64,000 nt of DNA from Candidatus Desulfosporosinus nitrosoreducens. Lineage in GTDB: Bacteria > Bacillota > Desulfitobacteriia > Desulfitobacteriales > Desulfitobacteriaceae. Shown here piece after piece: positions 34,045-43,812 of this stretch (positions are counted from its first letter, which is position 1; each line of letters starts with the position of its first letter). The notes below the pieces were generated by a model that had not been told where the DNA came from, did no database searches, and was given only the letters and a program-made list of their open reading frames with translations. The stretch spans positions 1 to 64,000 of the forward strand of contig NZ_JAVHUW010000060.1 in the NCBI RefSeq assembly GCF_030954495.1, given 5' to 3'. The position numbers were made by a program, and so were the translations under genes.

Positions 34045-35382
34045 TTAATTAGCCACGCCATGCTGAAGGCGTTTTTTGAATTCTGCTGTCAATGCCGGTA
34101 CTATCTGAAAAAGATCTCCGACAATACCATAATTAGCAACTCTTAAAATCGGAGCTTCCGGATCATTGTTAATGGCGATAATGAAATCTGAAGTTTCCAT
34201 ACCCACCAAATGCTGAATTGCCCCGGAAATCCCGATAGCAATGTATACTTTGGGACGAACTGTTACTCCGGACTGTCCGACTTGCTGGTCATGGCTGAGC
34301 CAGCCCGCTTCAACAGCTCCGCGCGATCCGGCAAGAGTGGCACCTAAAGCCTCGGCCAATTCCTCCGCCAAAACCAGATTGCGCTTAGCAGCAATTCCCA
34401 GACCCACGGCAACGATGATTTCCGCTTTATCCAAGAAAGCGCTCTTGGCGTCGGCAGGAATAAACTCCAGAACTTTGGTGCGGAAATCCTCTTCCGTTAA
34501 AGCAAATTCTTCGCGGATAAGTTCTCCGCTTCGCCCTTCGACACGTTCAGGCATTCCCATGACTCTGGGGCGGACAGTGGCCATTTGCGGGCGCCTCGTG
34601 CGGCAAAGGATCGTGGCCATGATATTGCCGCCAAAGGCCGGCCGGGTTTGTTGCAGAAGCTTGGTCTCGGGATCAATTCCCAAAACCGTGCAATCAGCCG
34701 TCAGACCTGTTTGCATTTTAGTGGCAACAGCGGGGAAGACATCCCGTCCCATTGAGGTGGCGCCCATCAAAATAATTTCCGGTTGATATTTGCGAACCAA
34801 AGCCGCAATTGCCTCGGCATAAGGTTCTGTACGATAATCCTTAAGTACTGGATGGTCTACAACATAAACTTTCTCTGCCCCATAGGCAAAAGCTTCAGGA
34901 ATCACGCCCTCAACCTGATGCCCCGCAATTACGCCGCAAAGCTCACAGCCAAGGGAATCGGCCAGCTTTCGGCCTTCGCCCAGCAATTCCCAGGATACAG
35001 GCGCAATCCTGCCATTGCTGTATTCAATAATAACCCAAACCCCACTCCAAACATCTCCGCCGGCCACAGGAGACACTTGAGAACGGATCGTCTTCTTCTC
35101 ATTGCCCTGGGAATAATCACTGACCGCTTCAGGGAGCGGATCTTTTAAATTAAACTTTGAACCCGCCTCCGGAGAACGTTGTTCGGGATTTGCTTGAGCT
35201 TGAGCTGGAACGGCAAGAGATAAAGCGTTCGTCGGGCAGACTTTAACGCAGGCCCCCAGGTCCTTACACTTTTGGGGATCGGGAACTGCGACTCCATCAA
35301 CAAGATCAATGGCTTCAAGGGAGCATTCCATGACACAAGCTCCGCAGCCAATACATTTTGTTCTATCAACGGCAACCGTCAT
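34045..35382 (-). CDS. fixB: FixB, electron transfer flavoprotein alpha subunit with N-terminal ferredoxin domain
   Basis: A 445-residue protein. Residues 1-60 hold two 4Fe-4S motifs (CIGCGACVMEC and a C-terminal-type KCKDLGACVKVCP). A linker follows, then the EtfA domain, including VYVVDHP, ILMGATSMGRDVFP and the FAD-binding GRSGELI...VGQSGVTVRPKVYIAIGISGAIQHLVGM region. An extra ferredoxin domain on EtfA is common in anaerobes. Its ATG overlaps the fixA stop by one base (TAATG). Confidence 0.94.
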   Translation of the reverse strand: MTVAVDRTKCIGCGACVMECSLEAIDLVDGVAVPDPQKCKDLGACVKVCPTNALSLAVPAQAQANPEQRSPEAGSKFNLKDPLPEAVSDYSQGNEKKTIRSQVSPVAGGDVWSGVWVIIEYSNGRIAPVSWELLGEGRKLADSLGCELCGVIAGHQVEGVIPEAFAYGAEKVYVVDHPVLKDYRTEPYAEAIAALVRKYQPEIILMGATSMGRDVFPAVATKMQTGLTADCTVLGIDPETKLLQQTRPAFGGNIMATILCRTRRPQMATVRPRVMGMPERVEGRSGELIREEFALTEEDFRTKVLEFIPADAKSAFLDKAEIIVAVGLGIAAKRNLVLAEELAEALGATLAGSRGAVEAGWLSHDQQVGQSGVTVRPKVYIAIGISGAIQHLVGMETSDFIIAINNDPEAPILRVANYGIVGDLFQIVPALTAEFKKRLQHGVAN

Positions 35383-36215
35383 TAGTGTTTACCTCCCTTC
35401 ATGAGGGGACTGACCATGATGATATTTTGTTGGAAAAGTTTTTGAACAACCGAAGCAGCAACCCCTGAAGGATCTTTCATGCCGTCGATAATCTCTCCGC
35501 CGGAGCGGCCGGGAGGCGCAAAAATGCGTGAGACGCTGGTCGGGGAGCCCTTAAGTCCCATTTGAGTCAGATCAAAAGGCAAGGCATTGACGGTCCACAT
35601 TTCGGGTTCATAGGCGGCGGCTTTCATCATATTGGGAAGGGAGGCATAACTCAAATCATTTAGTTCCTTTTCCACGGTAATCAGAGCCGGCAGTTGAGCT
35701 TGGACGATTTGCCGGCCGCTTTCCGTTTTTCGCTCCACTGTGACTGACGTTTCTGTCAGTTCTTTTACTTTAATGGCATAGGTTAATTGCGGAAAACCAA
35801 GTCTTTGAGCAATACCGGGACCCGTTTGCGCCGTATCCCCGTCAATTGCCTCTTTACCGGCAAAAACTAAATCAATAGGCTCTGTTTCGTGAATTTTTTT
35901 CAGGGCAGTTGAAAGAATATAAGCTGTTGCCAAAGAGTCTGAACCGCCAAAAGAACGGTCACTTAAGAGAATTGCGCGATCAGCCCCAAAAGACATAGCT
36001 TTTTTCAGGGCCTCTTTGGCTTGCGGGGGGCCCATACTTACGATAGTTACCTTACCCCCAACTTTTTCTTTTAAGCGAATTGCTTCTTCTAAACCATGGG
36101 CATCATAAGGATTAATAATTGATGGAACTCCCTCCCGCATGAGGGTATTCGTATTGGGATCAATTCGAACTTCAGATGTATCCGGTACTTGTTTTAAGCA
36201 GACCACAAAGTGCAC
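35382..36215 (-). CDS. fixA: FixA, electron transfer flavoprotein beta subunit
   Basis: A 277-residue EtfB-family protein beginning MHFVVCLKQVPDTSEVRIDP. It has NPYDAHGLEEAIRL, VSMGPPQAKEALKKAMSFGADRAIL, FAGKEAIDGDTAQTGPGIAQRLG and LPALITVEKELND, which are standard EtfB signatures. The start is GUG with GGGGGG 7 nt upstream. It is the first gene of fixABCX and follows a clear promoter at 36283-36311. Confidence 0.95.
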   Translation of the reverse strand: MHFVVCLKQVPDTSEVRIDPNTNTLMREGVPSIINPYDAHGLEEAIRLKEKVGGKVTIVSMGPPQAKEALKKAMSFGADRAILLSDRSFGGSDSLATAYILSTALKKIHETEPIDLVFAGKEAIDGDTAQTGPGIAQRLGFPQLTYAIKVKELTETSVTVERKTESGRQIVQAQLPALITVEKELNDLSYASLPNMMKAAAYEPEMWTVNALPFDLTQMGLKGSPTSVSRIFAPPGRSGGEIIDGMKDPSGVAASVVQKLFQQNIIMVSPLMKGGKH

Positions 36216-36282
36216 AGAGCTTCCCCCCTCTATTCCTTAATAGTTTTAATTGTTTGAAGTTACAAAATCATTGCATAGTTAC

Positions 36283-36311
36283 AGCATATTACAAAGCATA
36301 AAAAATATCAA
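36283..36311 (-). promoter_or_regulatory. Promoter of fixABCX
   Basis: On the minus strand TTGATA (36306-36311), a 17-base spacer and TATGCT (36283-36288) lie about 70 bases before the fixA start. Confidence 0.7.
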
Positions 36312-36385
36312 GGTTTGACACATTCTTCATTAAACCAACACGATAATACAAATTCCATCAAACTTATGAAGTACACAACCTCCGC

Positions 36386-37306
36386 TTAGCTGTTTGGTGT
36401 CCCGGAAAGATACTTCTCAACCTCAGCCGCCGCTAAAGCACCATCCCCCACCGCTGTGGCGACCTGACGCAAAGGAGTATCGCGAATATCACCTGCCGCA
36501 TACACCCCCTCAATATTTGTCTGCAAGTACTGATTAGTATAAATATACCCTCGTTCGTCGGTTTTTATCTCACCATGAATAAATTGGGCATTGGGATCTG
36601 TCCCCACGTAGATAAAGACACCGGCAGCGGGAATTTCCCGCTTGGTAGAATCAAGGACATTGCGAACTCGAACTCCTTCAACATAATCGGAACCAAGAAT
36701 CTCCTCCACAACACAATTCAGCTCAAAACGAATTTTGGGATTTTCTTTCGCTCGATTGACAGCGATCTGAGAAGCACGGAAACCCTCACGGCGATGAATA
36801 ATGATTACTTCTTCCGCAAACCTTGTTAGGTACACCCCTTCTTCAAGGGCCGCATCTCCGCCGCCAATTACGGCAACTTTCTTTCCTTTAAAGAAAGCTC
36901 CGTCACAAGTTGCGCAATAGGATACTCCCCTCCCTTTAAAGAATTCTTCACCAGGAACACCGAGCAAACGCGGTTTGGAACCTGCGGCAATAATGATGGA
37001 CCTTGCCTCCAGTACTCTGCTTTCGGTCTGGATCTTCTTTACCGGGTCTTTAAGGTCAAAGGTTTGAACTTCTTCGAAAATAAATTCCGCACCAAAGGAC
37101 AAAGCTTGTTGATGAAAGGCATTCATAAGTTCATATCCGTTAACCCCTTCCGGAAATCCCGGATAATTTTCAATTTTTTCGGTTGAAGCTGCTTGTCCGC
37201 CTGGCATTGCCAACTCAACAATGCCGGTTTTGAGCCCTCCGCGAGAAGTATAAATTCCCGCTGTCAGCCCTGCAGGTCCTGCTCCTATAATAACAACGTC
37301 AAACAC
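36386..37306 (-). CDS. trxB: Thioredoxin reductase
   Basis: A 306-residue low-molecular-weight thioredoxin reductase that transfers electrons from NADPH to thioredoxin. FAD motif IIGAGPAGLTAGIY is at the N-terminus, the redox-active CATC is Cys131/Cys134, the NADPH-binding GGGDAA is near residue 150, and the C-terminal FAD motif YAAGDIRDTPLRQVATAVGDG is present. The start is GUG behind AAAGGAG. It appears monocistronic. Confidence 0.96.
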   Translation of the reverse strand: MFDVVIIGAGPAGLTAGIYTSRGGLKTGIVELAMPGGQAASTEKIENYPGFPEGVNGYELMNAFHQQALSFGAEFIFEEVQTFDLKDPVKKIQTESRVLEARSIIIAAGSKPRLLGVPGEEFFKGRGVSYCATCDGAFFKGKKVAVIGGGDAALEEGVYLTRFAEEVIIIHRREGFRASQIAVNRAKENPKIRFELNCVVEEILGSDYVEGVRVRNVLDSTKREIPAAGVFIYVGTDPNAQFIHGEIKTDERGYIYTNQYLQTNIEGVYAAGDIRDTPLRQVATAVGDGALAAAEVEKYLSGTPNS

Positions 37307-37511
37307 TACAAAACAACTCCTCTTTAATCCTTCCTCAGATACCCCTTATGGGTATTATATGCAATTATACCATAACAAGCGTAAATTTAGAAAGGACTGG
37401 ATTAGCAATTTCTAAAATTTTAGGAGGGATTTTTATTTGTTGGGCAGAATATAACCATTACTATCCATTAAAACATTATTGACTTTTATTGAAATAAAGG
37501 AGGTATTTTGG

Positions 37512-40259
37512 TTGCAGCGTTTTCTTAAATTCCTTGTGGGCCTTGTTTTAATTGTGGCTTTGTTAAAAGCCTCGAGCGGGTTATTTGAAAACTGGCTCTG
37601 GTTTAAAGATCTCGGCTATGCACAGCTATTCTGGACCCCCCTTTTGAGTAAGGTTCTTTTTCAAGCTGTCAATGGCACAATTCTTTTTATCTTTATCGCC
37701 GGAACCCTATTTTCCGCGCGCCATGCTATAGTGACCTTTGTCAATGAACGCCTGCGCCTGCGTTTGCGTTTAGTCCACGATATGAACCGGCCTGTCCTGA
37801 GCCTGAGCCAACGCAAGGTGACAGTTTGGCTGCTCATTTTCTCAGTTATTGTAAGCTTCGGGGTGAGCTTTATCGCCGGTTTTACCGGCTGGCTTGATGT
37901 CTTATCCTTTATCCACGCCACACCTTTTGGCCAGACCGACCCCATCTTTGGTAAGGATTTAGCCTTTTATTTCTTTCAGCTTCCTTTTTTGGAAACGCTG
38001 TTCAATGCTTTTTTCGGTCCTTTGTTTCTGCTTACACTCTTTACCGCAATTTTTTACTTCGTTACAAGGGTCTTGAAATTCCACTCGCTTAAACTTTGGC
38101 GCAAAGGGTCTGTCGAAATAACTGCAAGTGCTCGGAAACACCTGGCCTTATTAATTGGTATTCTTTTAGTTCTTAAAGCCTTTGGTTATTATCTTGACAT
38201 ATTTCAGTTACTTTATTCTGTCCACGGACATGTCGTGGGTGCAGGCTGGGCCGATCTGACAGCAACACTGCCCGCCCTTAAAATCCTGGTGGGCATTAGT
38301 GTCCTCGGCTTCGTCTCGGCGATCCTTGCCCAACCATTTAAAGACCCTCGCCTCTTAACCCTTCCCATCGCAGGAATTTTTACAATAGGAATTCTTATCT
38401 ACGGTATTTTTCCCACCTTGCTCCAATCGTTTATCGTTATCCCCAACGAACTGACTAAAGAACAGCCCTACATCCAGCATGAAATTGAAATGACCCGCTA
38501 TGGATATGGTTTAAACCATATCTCAGAAGTTGATTATCCCGGCAACACGCCCATAACTCTAAATACTTTGAAATCCGACCAGGGAACCCTTAATAATATC
38601 CGGCTCAACGATACCCGGCCTTTGCTGCAAACCTTCACTCAAAAGCAAGGGATTCGCCTTTATTACAAATTTAACGATATCGATATTGATCGGTACACAA
38701 TAAATGGGGAATACCGGCAGGTTATGCTGGGACCCAGAGAAATTTCCACGCCCGATTTAGATCCCAAAGCTCAAACCTTTGTTAATTTACGCTTTAAATA
38801 CACTCACGGTTATGGTGTCGCCGCATCATTTGCCAATGCAGTCACCCCCGAAGGGCTCCCCTCTTTCGCCATTAGCGATGTGCCTCCGGTTACAAATTTT
38901 CCTGAGCTCAAGCTCAAAGAGCCGCGCATATATTATGGGGAACTGACAAATGATTGGGTTGTCGCCGATACTTCAGTCAAAGAGTTTGATTACCCTCAAG
39001 GGGACACCAATTCAGAAACATCCTATACGGGCAAAACCGGTATTCCTTTTACTCCAATTAACAAATTAATGCTCTCCTTAAGCCATGGGACTTTGCGGTT
39101 TTATCTGGCAAGCGAAGTGACCCCAAACAGTAAAATGCTGATTTACCGCAATATTAAAGAGCGGGTTCAAAAACTGGCTCCCTTTCTTACTTACGATTCT
39201 GATCCCTATATGGTCATTGATAACGGCCGGCTCAAATGGATTATCGATGCCTATACCACCTCGTCAGCCTTACCTTATGCCAATAAATATTCCGGCCAGG
39301 ATTTTAATTATATTCGCAACTCCGTAAAAGTCGTTATTGATGCTAATGACGGTACTGTTGATTTTTATGCCATTGATCCCCAAGACCCTATTCTCCAAAC
39401 CTACATGAGTATTTTCCCGGGCGTATTTAAAGATTTTACAAGCTTCCCCGCCTCATTGAAAAGCCACTTGAGATACCCTGAAACCCTTTTCTCTGTCCAA
39501 AGCAATATGCTAAAGACCTTTCACATGACAGATCCTTCAGTATTCTATAACAAAGAAGACGCCTGGGATATTGCCAAGGAGCTTTACGAGGCCAAACCTC
39601 AGAACGTAGATCCTTATTACACGATCATGACAATTCCCGGGGAAACAAAACCGGAGTTCGTCCTTATGTTACCCTTTACTCCCGCCTCAAGCTCTTCTAA
39701 TTCCCGCAATAATATGGTCTCCTGGCTGGCCGCACGCATGGACGGCAGTCATTACGGCCAGCTACTGCTCTTTAAACTCCCTAAGAATATTGAAGTCGAC
39801 GGCCCTTTACAAATTGAATCCCGCATTGATCAGGACCCGGATATTTCAAGACAGCTCGCTCTCTGGGATCAAAAGGGTTCCAGTGTCATCCGGGGGAATA
39901 TTTTGGCTCTTCCTGTCGGAGGAAATTTCCTTTACGTAGAACCCATTTTTCTTCAATCCGATAAAGGAGGGAGTATTCCCGAAATGAAACGAGTCGTTTT
40001 GGCCTATCAAGATCAATTAGTCATGTCTGAAAATCTGGGGTCGGCTTTAACTCAAATTTTCGGAGATGGAGCACCCCAGCCCACAACACCTGGCCAAGCC
40101 GCTTCTCAGCTCACCACTCCGCAGCAAACGCCAACTCCGGCCGATCAAACAGAATCCATCTCTTCGATTCTTGACCAAATGAATCAGATCCGCGACATCC
40201 TTGATAATTTGGAGTCTCAGCTTAAGGATTTACAGAGTTCAGCAAGTCCCGGGCCCTGA
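37512..40259 (+). CDS. UPF0182-family large membrane protein
   Basis: A 915-residue protein. About seven transmembrane segments fall in the first 300 residues. A long extracytoplasmic domain follows, containing the family sequences PYIQHEIEMTRYGYGL, LNNIRLNDTRPLLQTF, RIYYGELTNDWVV and MPVFLMLPFTP-like FVLMLPFTPASSSSNSRNNM. A Pro/Thr/Gln-rich linker and a C-terminal coiled coil (LDQMNQIRDILDNLESQLKDL) close the chain. The UUG at 37512 has AAGGAGGT 7 nt upstream and is preferred to a UUG at 37479. The function of UPF0182 is unknown. Confidence 0.9.
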   Translation: MQRFLKFLVGLVLIVALLKASSGLFENWLWFKDLGYAQLFWTPLLSKVLFQAVNGTILFIFIAGTLFSARHAIVTFVNERLRLRLRLVHDMNRPVLSLSQRKVTVWLLIFSVIVSFGVSFIAGFTGWLDVLSFIHATPFGQTDPIFGKDLAFYFFQLPFLETLFNAFFGPLFLLTLFTAIFYFVTRVLKFHSLKLWRKGSVEITASARKHLALLIGILLVLKAFGYYLDIFQLLYSVHGHVVGAGWADLTATLPALKILVGISVLGFVSAILAQPFKDPRLLTLPIAGIFTIGILIYGIFPTLLQSFIVIPNELTKEQPYIQHEIEMTRYGYGLNHISEVDYPGNTPITLNTLKSDQGTLNNIRLNDTRPLLQTFTQKQGIRLYYKFNDIDIDRYTINGEYRQVMLGPREISTPDLDPKAQTFVNLRFKYTHGYGVAASFANAVTPEGLPSFAISDVPPVTNFPELKLKEPRIYYGELTNDWVVADTSVKEFDYPQGDTNSETSYTGKTGIPFTPINKLMLSLSHGTLRFYLASEVTPNSKMLIYRNIKERVQKLAPFLTYDSDPYMVIDNGRLKWIIDAYTTSSALPYANKYSGQDFNYIRNSVKVVIDANDGTVDFYAIDPQDPILQTYMSIFPGVFKDFTSFPASLKSHLRYPETLFSVQSNMLKTFHMTDPSVFYNKEDAWDIAKELYEAKPQNVDPYYTIMTIPGETKPEFVLMLPFTPASSSSNSRNNMVSWLAARMDGSHYGQLLLFKLPKNIEVDGPLQIESRIDQDPDISRQLALWDQKGSSVIRGNILALPVGGNFLYVEPIFLQSDKGGSIPEMKRVVLAYQDQLVMSENLGSALTQIFGDGAPQPTTPGQAASQLTTPQQTPTPADQTESISSILDQMNQIRDILDNLESQLKDLQSSASPGP

Positions 40260-40355
40260 CGGGCATCGTCTTTCCTGGGCGATCCTGCTGTTTTGAATTT
40301 AACTCAGTCATCGGCGAGGCGTTGCCAAACGAATATTTGTAAGTTTTCATAAATA

Positions 40356-40401
40356 AAAGCCATGCATATATGTGGACTTTACCCACATTATGCATGGCTT
40401 T
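40356..40401. terminator. Bidirectional terminator between convergent genes
   Basis: A perfect 13-bp stem AAAGCCATGCATA (40356-40368 with 40389-40401) with an inner TGTGG/CCACA pairing. A T-rich run follows on the minus strand and a weaker one on the plus strand. Confidence 0.75.
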
Positions 40402-40516
40402 GGTTCTGGTAAGGCTTTTAGGTATTTTGCAACAATCCTTTAACTTCAAGATTTGCAAATCACCTTAATACTCCCAGGTTCACTGTCTGACGGTGCCGCG
40501 GTAGCAGCAGGAGCGT

Positions 40517-41836
40517 CTATTTGGATTTGAGGGGCTGTAATTCGGCAAGGGTTGTATTGCCGTTCTTTGTAAGTTGGATTAACTCCGCGCCATCAACGGA
40601 AACGTAATTTTCATCGCCTTGCAATTTGACTTCCGAAAGCTTGCCATCAACCACAATGTAAGCAGTTTGATTGTCATAAACTATAACTTGACCATCCTCG
40701 CCAATGAGAGTTCGTATGGAATCTCCAAAAGGAATACTGCCTTCCCATTCAGTTTTTAAAGAGGGATTGCTGGTTACGTGAGTAAGGTCATCGGTTGTTT
40801 TAATTTTAACCAGTTGATCGTTTTTCACTTCACCAATATAAACACTCCCGTCCCTAATACCTAAAATCTGATCAGAGTTATTTTTGGAAATGGTAACCCG
40901 TTTAGAACCGTCTAAAGCCAGAACCTGATGAGTAGAGCCTACCTTACTGTCAATATAGAGGGTTCCATAGCGGTCGGAAGCAGCCATGTTATCAATAGTT
41001 TCTCCCGATTTGCTTAAGGTTTCAACGTTTTTCATAACATCAATTTCCAGAAGCAATTCGGAGGATTCATTTTTTACTGTAAGATACATCAAATTGGTAA
41101 AGGTGGAAACAACTAATTCCTCGATTTTGCCGCCTGCCGGAAAATTATCGATCGACTGATTGAAACGATCGTCGGGCGCAGTTGTGATGTCATCACTGTC
41201 GGGAAGTTCCAAAGAATATAACTCTGTAATCTGCGGATTATTATAACGCTTCTCAACATGAGGCTGAGCCGGCGTTTCCTTAGTTTCCGCCTTGGCTGGT
41301 TCTTTAGTTGTGGTTTTGTCAGTCGTTTTATCGTTCGTTTTATCATTCGTTTTTTCATTGGGATCTTCAGTTTTGGGTTCATTCGTTGTCGGTGTTTGAG
41401 TTGGAGTCTGAGTAGTTTTTGCTGGTTCAGTTTTAGTTGGGTAAACCGTAACATAAGTTACAGGATTGGGATTTTTCTTAGCATAAAAATACAGCAGTGT
41501 ATTTCTGTCAGGCAACCATTGATAAGTCAAGACTCCCAAGGATTTATCGTTAGAAGGTGGGGCCTTTTCAAAAACAACCTTTTGCTTTTGTAGGTTAAAA
41601 ACTTTAAACGTCCCATTTTCGGTATAGGCAATGTAATCTTTGGCATAAGAGACTTGAATATTGCTTAGATCTGATCCGGGAATTTCAGCCTTGAGCTGAC
41701 GAGTGATTGGAGTGTTGTTCGGTTTATTAGGATTAATAACCTGCTTCACCTTATTATTCAAATAAGAGTAGGCCCCAAATTGCAGCAGCAAAGATATTAA
41801 CGTCCAAACGATGATTACACGCAGTTTCTTCTTCAT
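40517..41836 (-). CDS. Membrane-anchored protein with Lys/Thr-rich linker and propeller-like C-terminal domain, unknown function
   Basis: A 439-residue protein. An N-terminal membrane segment (about 7-25) leads to a short beta region (about 50-130). A low-complexity stretch of Thr, Lys, Pro, Asp and Asn follows (about 130-200, with NDKTNDKTTDKT repeats), then a beta-rich domain with blade-like repeats (VSYAKDYIAYTENGTFKVF, TYQWLPDRNTLLYF, DQILGIRDGSVYIG). No family is recognised. It is 31 bases downstream of the phosphodiester-glycosidase-like gene, so an operon and a surface role are likely. Confidence 0.72.
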   Translation of the reverse strand: MKKKLRVIIVWTLISLLLQFGAYSYLNNKVKQVINPNKPNNTPITRQLKAEIPGSDLSNIQVSYAKDYIAYTENGTFKVFNLQKQKVVFEKAPPSNDKSLGVLTYQWLPDRNTLLYFYAKKNPNPVTYVTVYPTKTEPAKTTQTPTQTPTTNEPKTEDPNEKTNDKTNDKTTDKTTTKEPAKAETKETPAQPHVEKRYNNPQITELYSLELPDSDDITTAPDDRFNQSIDNFPAGGKIEELVVSTFTNLMYLTVKNESSELLLEIDVMKNVETLSKSGETIDNMAASDRYGTLYIDSKVGSTHQVLALDGSKRVTISKNNSDQILGIRDGSVYIGEVKNDQLVKIKTTDDLTHVTSNPSLKTEWEGSIPFGDSIRTLIGEDGQVIVYDNQTAYIVVDGKLSEVKLQGDENYVSVDGAELIQLTKNGNTTLAELQPLKSK

Positions 41837-41867
41837 GAAATTTCTCCTTTTTCACAGAGATTCTGGT

Positions 41868-42830
41868 TTAAGGGGTGACGACAAAGGCTGTAGGGATATA
41901 GCGTTCGCCAAAAATATCCCAGAGCTTGTTTTGAACCTTCCCATTATAGACGAGTTCTGAAGAAGAACCTCCATCCAGATTAACGGCATTGACGGCATGA
42001 TAATCATTAAAAACATTCATAAGGTCCCTTAGAGTTGCCCCAATGCTCCAGGTTGGCTGGCGACCGTCAATTACCACAAAAATCACAGTTCCATCGGCCA
42101 TTTGTCCTATTCCGGTCCGCGGAGCAATTCCCCATCCTCCATCTCCGGAAATCACCGACTTGCCATTAACAATGAGATTCGGTTCAAAAGACACCGCTTC
42201 TTGGATGTGTTTCTTTTCCAGCTGACTGGCCGTCATATCTCCGATCACCAAGTTCCCCTGATCATCAAAGCCTACGATATTAACTGTCTGATTGCCAACA
42301 TTATTGTGAACCAGTTTGCCATTTTGCACGGTTAAACCATCCGGAAAGGCTCCATTGCCTTTACCATTGGGATCATAAAATCCTCCGGCATTTATTCCGG
42401 CGATCGCTCCCATATCCTGAACAAGATCACTGACCCGCTCACCGGTCGTGCCAATTTCTTTGGTCACTGCCAATTTCACTCGTTTGGGATCTTTAATCAA
42501 CATCACTTTACCTTTAAAGCTTGGGCCTTGTATATCTTCAATGGTAATTCCTGAAGTCGTGTCATTAACAACACTATTGCGGGAAATGTCCTGACCTGTG
42601 CTGATTACGCCGTTATTACTAGTCATGATTTTATCAATTTCATCTTGTGATAAAAAGGCTTTGACAACCTGTGGATGGCGCGAAGTATAAACAGAACCTA
42701 CGGCAACGGTTTTGAGTGCTTGGAATGGCCCCCAAAACAGAATAAAGGGAGAAAGAACAGCAGCAAAAATTAGATTAAAGCCCAAAAAGGCTAAAATCTT
42801 TTTCATTCTGACAGTACGCTTTTTCTTCAT
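41868..42830 (-). CDS. Phosphodiester glycosidase (NAGPA-like) family exported protein
   Basis: About 320 residues. An N-terminal membrane segment (about 10-35) is followed by a domain of the NAGPA/exopolysaccharide family: AGINAGGFYDPNGKGNGAFPDG, VSFEPNLIVNG, GWGIAPRTGIGQMADGTVIFVVIDGRQ and AVNAVNLDGGSSSELVYNG. These are the family's conserved glycine- and aspartate-rich motifs. Related proteins act on glycan phosphodiesters at the surface. The ATG at 42830 is preferred to a UUG at 42869 that lacks a ribosome site. Confidence 0.88.
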   Translation of the reverse strand: MKKKRTVRMKKILAFLGFNLIFAAVLSPFILFWGPFQALKTVAVGSVYTSRHPQVVKAFLSQDEIDKIMTSNNGVISTGQDISRNSVVNDTTSGITIEDIQGPSFKGKVMLIKDPKRVKLAVTKEIGTTGERVSDLVQDMGAIAGINAGGFYDPNGKGNGAFPDGLTVQNGKLVHNNVGNQTVNIVGFDDQGNLVIGDMTASQLEKKHIQEAVSFEPNLIVNGKSVISGDGGWGIAPRTGIGQMADGTVIFVVIDGRQPTWSIGATLRDLMNVFNDYHAVNAVNLDGGSSSELVYNGKVQNKLWDIFGERYIPTAFVVTP

Positions 42831-42905
42831 ATAATCCTTTTTCTCCTTCTCTAATCTAATAAAATTCAAACTATAACTTAATTCATGAATCCTTCAAAAA
42901 ACAAA

Positions 42906-42922
42906 GCCGCAGTTTTTGCGGC
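42906..42922 (-). terminator. Terminator after the 91-residue membrane protein
   Basis: On the minus strand GCCGCA and TGCGGC pair around AAAAC and are followed by TTTGTTTTTTG. Confidence 0.75.
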
Positions 42923-42931
42923 CCCAAACCT

Positions 42932-43207
42932 TTATTGACCTCGTTTTTTTAACTCAACACCTAGCTTCCATATAGAATAAATAATTATAATCACATAAAA
43001 GTAAACGCTGATCTGTGTAGAGGACCATGGAGACGTTCCCAGATAAACTCCAAGCAGTTGGATAAGTAAGCCGGAGGTCATACCGATGACGATAATAGTC
43101 CATAAATAAATTGAGACATTATGTTTTTTTCGTTTAGAAAAATAATAGATATAAAGTACTACACAAATAATAAATATGCTCCTTAAAACCATCTGTATTA
43201 TTGACAT
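42932..43207 (-). CDS. Small membrane protein, unknown function
   Basis: A 91-residue protein with three hydrophobic segments (about 6-23, 33-54, 67-83) and a basic end. No family is recognised. It is flanked by a terminator downstream and a 135-base spacer upstream, so it is probably expressed alone. Confidence 0.65.
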   Translation of the reverse strand: MSIIQMVLRSIFIICVVLYIYYFSKRKKHNVSIYLWTIIVIGMTSGLLIQLLGVYLGTSPWSSTQISVYFYVIIIIYSIWKLGVELKKRGQ

Positions 43208-43324
43208 TCTTCATCCTCATTCGCCATTAAAATATCATAAGTACACCGTAATTAGTATAGCAAAACATACTAGCTCAAGCAAGGATTGTCTCTGAGGTAT
43301 CTATTGGGAGAAATTATGAATAAA

Positions 43325-43342
43325 AGCTCGGCATGTGCCGAG
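43325..43342 (-). terminator. Terminator after the osmC-like gene
   Basis: On the minus strand GCTCGGCA and TGCCGAGC form a tight hairpin followed by TTTTATT. Confidence 0.8.
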
Positions 43343-43343
43343 C

Positions 43344-43766
43344 CTATTCATTATCCGGATTTATTTCAATTCGATATGTTAAGTTAGCCGCCTTATCGAC
43401 CATATTGGCCACACTGCAATATTTCTCCATAGAGAGCCGTACTGCCCGCTGCAGCTTGTCTTCAGGTAAGGATTCTCCCCAAAACTTGTAGACAACCTCG
43501 ATATCTTTAAACACTTTCGGATGATCGCTGGCCCTCTCCCCTTCTACCGTTGTCTCAAACCTTCGAAATTTAACCTGCATTTTGCCAAGTATTGACACTA
43601 CATCCATACCACTACAGCCCGCGATGGCCATTAATAACAGTTCCATAGGATTAGAGCCGTGTCCCGACCCCCCTGCCGTCACCGCTGTATCAATATGCGT
43701 AACTACCTTCGAGCTCCCTTCACCTTGAAAATACATTCCTTTAATATATTTGACAGTTACTTTCAT
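43344..43766 (-). CDS. OsmC/YhfA family protein
   Basis: A 140-residue OsmC-fold protein. The two expected cysteines are present, in AIAGCSGMDVVSIL and MEKYCSVANMVDK, together with GSNPMELLLMAIAGC. Members reduce organic hydroperoxides or bind thiols; the YhfA subgroup is the best match. It is monocistronic. Confidence 0.88.
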   Translation of the reverse strand: MKVTVKYIKGMYFQGEGSSKVVTHIDTAVTAGGSGHGSNPMELLLMAIAGCSGMDVVSILGKMQVKFRRFETTVEGERASDHPKVFKDIEVVYKFWGESLPEDKLQRAVRLSMEKYCSVANMVDKAANLTYRIEINPDNE

Positions 43767-43812
43767 AAAAGCACTCCCTTTCTTTTATTTAGATTTTCTC
43801 TCAAACTCAAAT

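Noticed and set aside
40222..40458. Minus-strand ORF of 78 codons
   Set aside because: It crosses the hairpin terminator between convergent genes and overlaps the end of the UPF0182 gene, with no ribosome site.
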